Positions 33,050 through 35,312 of a DNA stretch of 35,312 nucleotides are shown one piece after another. Within the stretch, counting starts at the first letter, position 1. Each line of letters starts with the position of its first letter. The position numbers and the translations under genes were made by a program. The notes beneath the pieces are model-generated. The model was not told the DNA's origin. It was given only the letters and a program-made list of their open reading frames with translations, and ran no database searches. Source of the stretch: Micavibrio sp. UBA1672. Lineage in GTDB: Bacteria; Pseudomonadota; Alphaproteobacteria; Micavibrionales; Micavibrionaceae. The stretch spans positions 1-35,312 of the forward strand of contig DCKO01000106.1 in NCBI GenBank assembly GCA_002320665.1, given 5' to 3'.

Positions 33050-34303
33050 TTAGACCAACATACTCACAGGGTTTTCGATATATTGCTTGAAAATTTGTAA
33101 GTATTCAGCACCTACTGCACCATCAACGCAGCGGTGGTCAACGGAAAGTGTGCAGTTCATAATTGTTTTGATCTGAACTTCACCATTGAAAACCACGGGA
33201 CGCTGCTCGCCGGCACCAATAGCCAGAATACACCCTTGCGGCGGATTCACAATAGCGGCAAATTCCTTCACGCCGAACATCCCTAGATTGGAAACCGAGA
33301 ATGATCCGCCTTGGAATTCCTCGGGTTTAAGCTTATTTTCGCGTGCACGACCAGCTAGGTCTTTCATCTCATTAGAGATTTCCTTTAGGCCCTTATCCTC
33401 AGCCGCCTTGATTATTGGTGTAATCAAGCCTGTCGGGGTTGATACCGCCACAGAGATATCAGCCTTCAAATATTGGTGAATGGCATCATCATTCCATGAG
33501 ACATTTGCAGCTGGGAAAGCCTTAAGCGCCATGGCTGAGGCTTTGATAATGAAGTCATTAACCGAAAGCTTATATGCGCCATTGGCTTTATCATTTAATT
33601 CTTTGCGAGCCGCTAACAACGTGTCAAGCTGGCATTCAACAGTCAGATAGAAATGTGGCACAGTTTGCTTGGATTCAGACAGACGCTTGGCAACGACTTT
33701 ACGGATGTTGTTATTCGGAATTTCCTTATAGGCCATGCCGAACATATTAACTTTGGCATCTGGATCATGGATTTGTGCTGCAGGAGATGGAGCCGTTGCG
33801 CCTGATGTGGAAGTTTGCGGTTTAGCATTTTCAACATCGGCCTTGACGATACGGCCACGTGGTCCAGAGCCTTTGATTGCAGAAAGGTCCAAGCCCTTAT
33901 CCTTGGCGATACGTTTGGCCAAAGGCGATGCAAAAATGCGCTCGCCAGCTTTCTTTGGCGCAGGTGCAGGAGTTGAGGCTTCCTGTTTTGCCGGAGCAGA
34001 TTCTTCAGCTTTTGGAGCTGGAGCCGAGACAGAAACATCACCAATATCATCGGCACTCTCGCCGTCTTCCAGTAATACGGCAATAATCTCGTTCACAGGT
34101 ACATTTTCCGAACCTTCGGCGATGATAATTTTACCCATTACGCCTTCATCCACGGCTTCGACTTCCATAGTGGCCTTGTCAGTTTCGATTTCGGCGATGA
34201 CATCACCTGCCTCGACCGTATCACCTTCGGCAACAGTCCATTTGGCAAGTGTCCCTTCCGTCATGGTCGGGGAAAGAGCAGGCATTGTAATATTTATTGG
34301 CAT
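33050..34303 (-). CDS. pdhC: Pyruvate dehydrogenase E2, dihydrolipoyl acetyltransferase
   Basis: 417 residues. One lipoyl domain (1-76) has the acceptor K43 in ETDKATME. An Ala/Pro/Glu-rich hinge follows (about 90-118), then the E3/E1-binding domain (about 121-157, FASPLAKRIA ... GPRGRIVKADV), a second hinge and the acyltransferase core with H390-RCV-D394-G near the end. E2 takes the acetyl group from E1 to CoA and forms the complex core. The length fits the alphaproteobacterial single-lipoyl form. Its ATG overlaps the stop of the small secreted gene upstream by 10 bp. Confidence 0.95.
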   Translation of the reverse strand: MPINITMPALSPTMTEGTLAKWTVAEGDTVEAGDVIAEIETDKATMEVEAVDEGVMGKIIIAEGSENVPVNEIIAVLLEDGESADDIGDVSVSAPAPKAEESAPAKQEASTPAPAPKKAGERIFASPLAKRIAKDKGLDLSAIKGSGPRGRIVKADVENAKPQTSTSGATAPSPAAQIHDPDAKVNMFGMAYKEIPNNNIRKVVAKRLSESKQTVPHFYLTVECQLDTLLAARKELNDKANGAYKLSVNDFIIKASAMALKAFPAANVSWNDDAIHQYLKADISVAVSTPTGLITPIIKAAEDKGLKEISNEMKDLAGRARENKLKPEEFQGGSFSVSNLGMFGVKEFAAIVNPPQGCILAIGAGEQRPVVFNGEVQIKTIMNCTLSVDHRCVDGAVGAEYLQIFKQYIENPVSMLV

Positions 34304-34734
34304 TGTCTATACGCATTCATGTTGAAGTTGACATTAAATCCTTTTTCGGCCAGAGCATCCATTAAAGCATCTGTTTTATCTGCACTATCAAGTTTGAAAG
34401 ACAGGTTTCCGTTAAATTGGTATAGGTTATTGGATGCCCCATGACCACAACCAGTAGAATTGGCATAGATATTATAACTATAATTTTGTAATTCCATATT
34501 CGATATTTCAAGTGATGTAGCAATATTTTCTATTTCAGCCATTTTGTTTTCCATCAGGGATTTTGCTTCCCCCAACTCTATACCCTGAACATTAAAATTC
34601 ATGCCAACTGTTACAGTCTCGACCATTTTACATTTTTGTCCACCAGTAGATACTAATGCTACTTTCGTGCGTTCCGAAGCAATAGCTGGTGCAGACACAA
34701 AAAGCAGCAGAATTATAAGAAGAAGTTTTTTCAT
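34294..34734 (-). CDS. Small secreted protein, SIMPL-domain-like
   Basis: 146 residues from the ATG at 34734, eight bases after GAGG. A Sec signal peptide is followed by cleavage after AIA near residue 19. The mature region (VGMNFNVQGIELGEAKSLMENKMAEI, later LYQFNGNLSFKLDSADKTDALMDALAEKGF) resembles the alternating strand and helix pattern of SIMPL/DUF541 periplasmic proteins, but is shorter and the match is weak. Three cysteines are visible (KCK, GCGH and the last RQCQ). It lies between pdhB and pdhC, overlapping pdhC by 10 bp, so it must be made from the dehydrogenase transcript. Function unknown. Confidence 0.65.
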   Translation of the reverse strand: MKKLLLIILLLFVSAPAIASERTKVALVSTGGQKCKMVETVTVGMNFNVQGIELGEAKSLMENKMAEIENIATSLEISNMELQNYSYNIYANSTGCGHGASNNLYQFNGNLSFKLDSADKTDALMDALAEKGFNVNFNMNAYRQCQ

Positions 34735-34769
34735 GATGACGTCCTCACTTTGCCTATTATGATTCCAGC

Positions 34770-35312
34770 TTATACGTAGCATACTTTCTTGGCCGCATGA
34801 ATGATTTCTTCGGTTTGTGGCAAGGCCAAGGCCTCAAGATTGGCAGCATATGGCAACGGCACATCAGCAGCATGCACGCGCGTTACCGGTGCATCCAGAT
34901 AATCGAAAGCATGCTCCCCGATCAGTGCGGCAATCTCGGAACCAATACCGGCGAAGGGCCAGCCTTCTTCGACTGTGACGATGCGGTTTGTTTTCTTTAC
35001 GCTTTCAAGGATGGTCCAACGGTCAAGAGGACGGATTGTGCGCAGGTTAATTACCTCAGCATCAATGCCCTCTTCTTCCAGTTTTTTAGCTGCTTCTAGA
35101 GCTTTACCAACCATAATGGAGAATGTCACGATTGTAACATCTTTACCCTCACGCTCGATTTTTGCACGTCCCAGTGGAATGACAAAGTCTTCGGAAGTTG
35201 GCGTTTCAAAACTCTGTCCATACAGAATTTCATTTTCAAGGAAGATAACGGGGTTTGGATCGCGGATTGCGGCCTTCAGCAAGCCTTTTGAATCTGCCGC
35301 TGACCAAGGTGC
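34770..35312 (-). CDS. pdhB: Pyruvate dehydrogenase E1 component beta subunit, partial (N-terminus beyond right edge)
   Basis: The last 180 residues are present, with the frame open to the right edge (APWSAADSKGLLKAAIRDPNP). The transketolase C-terminal domain of E1-beta is complete: PVIFLENEILYG, DVTIVTFSIMVGKALEAA, DAEVINLRTIRPLD, TVEEGWPFAGIGSEIAA and the ending DAPVTRVHAADVPLPYAANLE. With E1-alpha, expected just beyond the edge, it decarboxylates pyruvate on thiamine diphosphate and loads the lipoyl arm of pdhC. A 35-bp gap separates it from the small secreted gene. Confidence 0.95.
   Translation of the reverse strand, partial: APWSAADSKGLLKAAIRDPNPVIFLENEILYGQSFETPTSEDFVIPLGRAKIEREGKDVTIVTFSIMVGKALEAAKKLEEEGIDAEVINLRTIRPLDRWTILESVKKTNRIVTVEEGWPFAGIGSEIAALIGEHAFDYLDAPVTRVHAADVPLPYAANLEALALPQTEEIIHAAKKVCYV

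Overview
The window looks like the chromosome of an alphaproteobacterium. The main evidence is gene order. ntrY-ntrX-trkA-(...)-hfq-hflX on one side and ispD-ispF-pgpA-cinA, ratA, lipA, lpd, pdhC, pdhB on the other are neighbourhoods typical of that class. The species cannot be named from sequence alone. An uncultured, fairly A+T-rich lineage (Micavibrio- or Rhodospirillales-like) is a guess. No phage, transposase, CRISPR array, rRNA or intact tRNA was found, and no gene-free gap exceeds 300 bp.

Left third (1-12.5 kb, minus strand): one co-directional run, visibly more A+T-rich than the core genes. It reads YfhO-like membrane protein, polyprenyl-type GT2 glycosyltransferase, SAM methyltransferase, small LAB_N membrane protein, MBOAT O-acyltransferase, SGNH-type partner, six-helix membrane protein, and finally a giant RTX calcium-binding protein that runs off the left edge (at least 1672 codons, GTG start). 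I read it as an envelope-glycan building and acylating cassette joined to a secreted RTX protein.

Middle accessory patch (12.5-14.5 kb, plus strand): a 65-residue protein, a 12-bp tandem repeat, a degenerate tRNA-3'-end-like sequence ending in CCA, and an unusual cupin + DUF2867 fusion gene. Then come exoD and dsbB, facing a DUF3592 gene.

Core regulatory block (15.8-24.8 kb, minus strand): ntrY, ntrX, trkA, murI, a HAD phosphatase, hfq, hflX and the DUF3592 gene. ntrBC and dusB, often upstream of ntrYX, are absent here. NtrX lacks the sigma-54-contacting GAFTGA loop.

Right block: ispD, ispF, pgpA, cinA-C and a glycosyltransferase-like gene run rightward from a promoter region divergent from ntrY. 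They collide, with a 67-bp overlap, with the leftward series pdhB, a periplasmic SIMPL-like gene, pdhC, a small lipoprotein, a LOG-like protein, lpd, a second methyltransferase, a secreted protein, lipA and ratA. That series makes pyruvate dehydrogenase E1-beta, E2 and E3, and the lipoate synthase that completes the E2 cofactor. Small unrelated genes are threaded between them.
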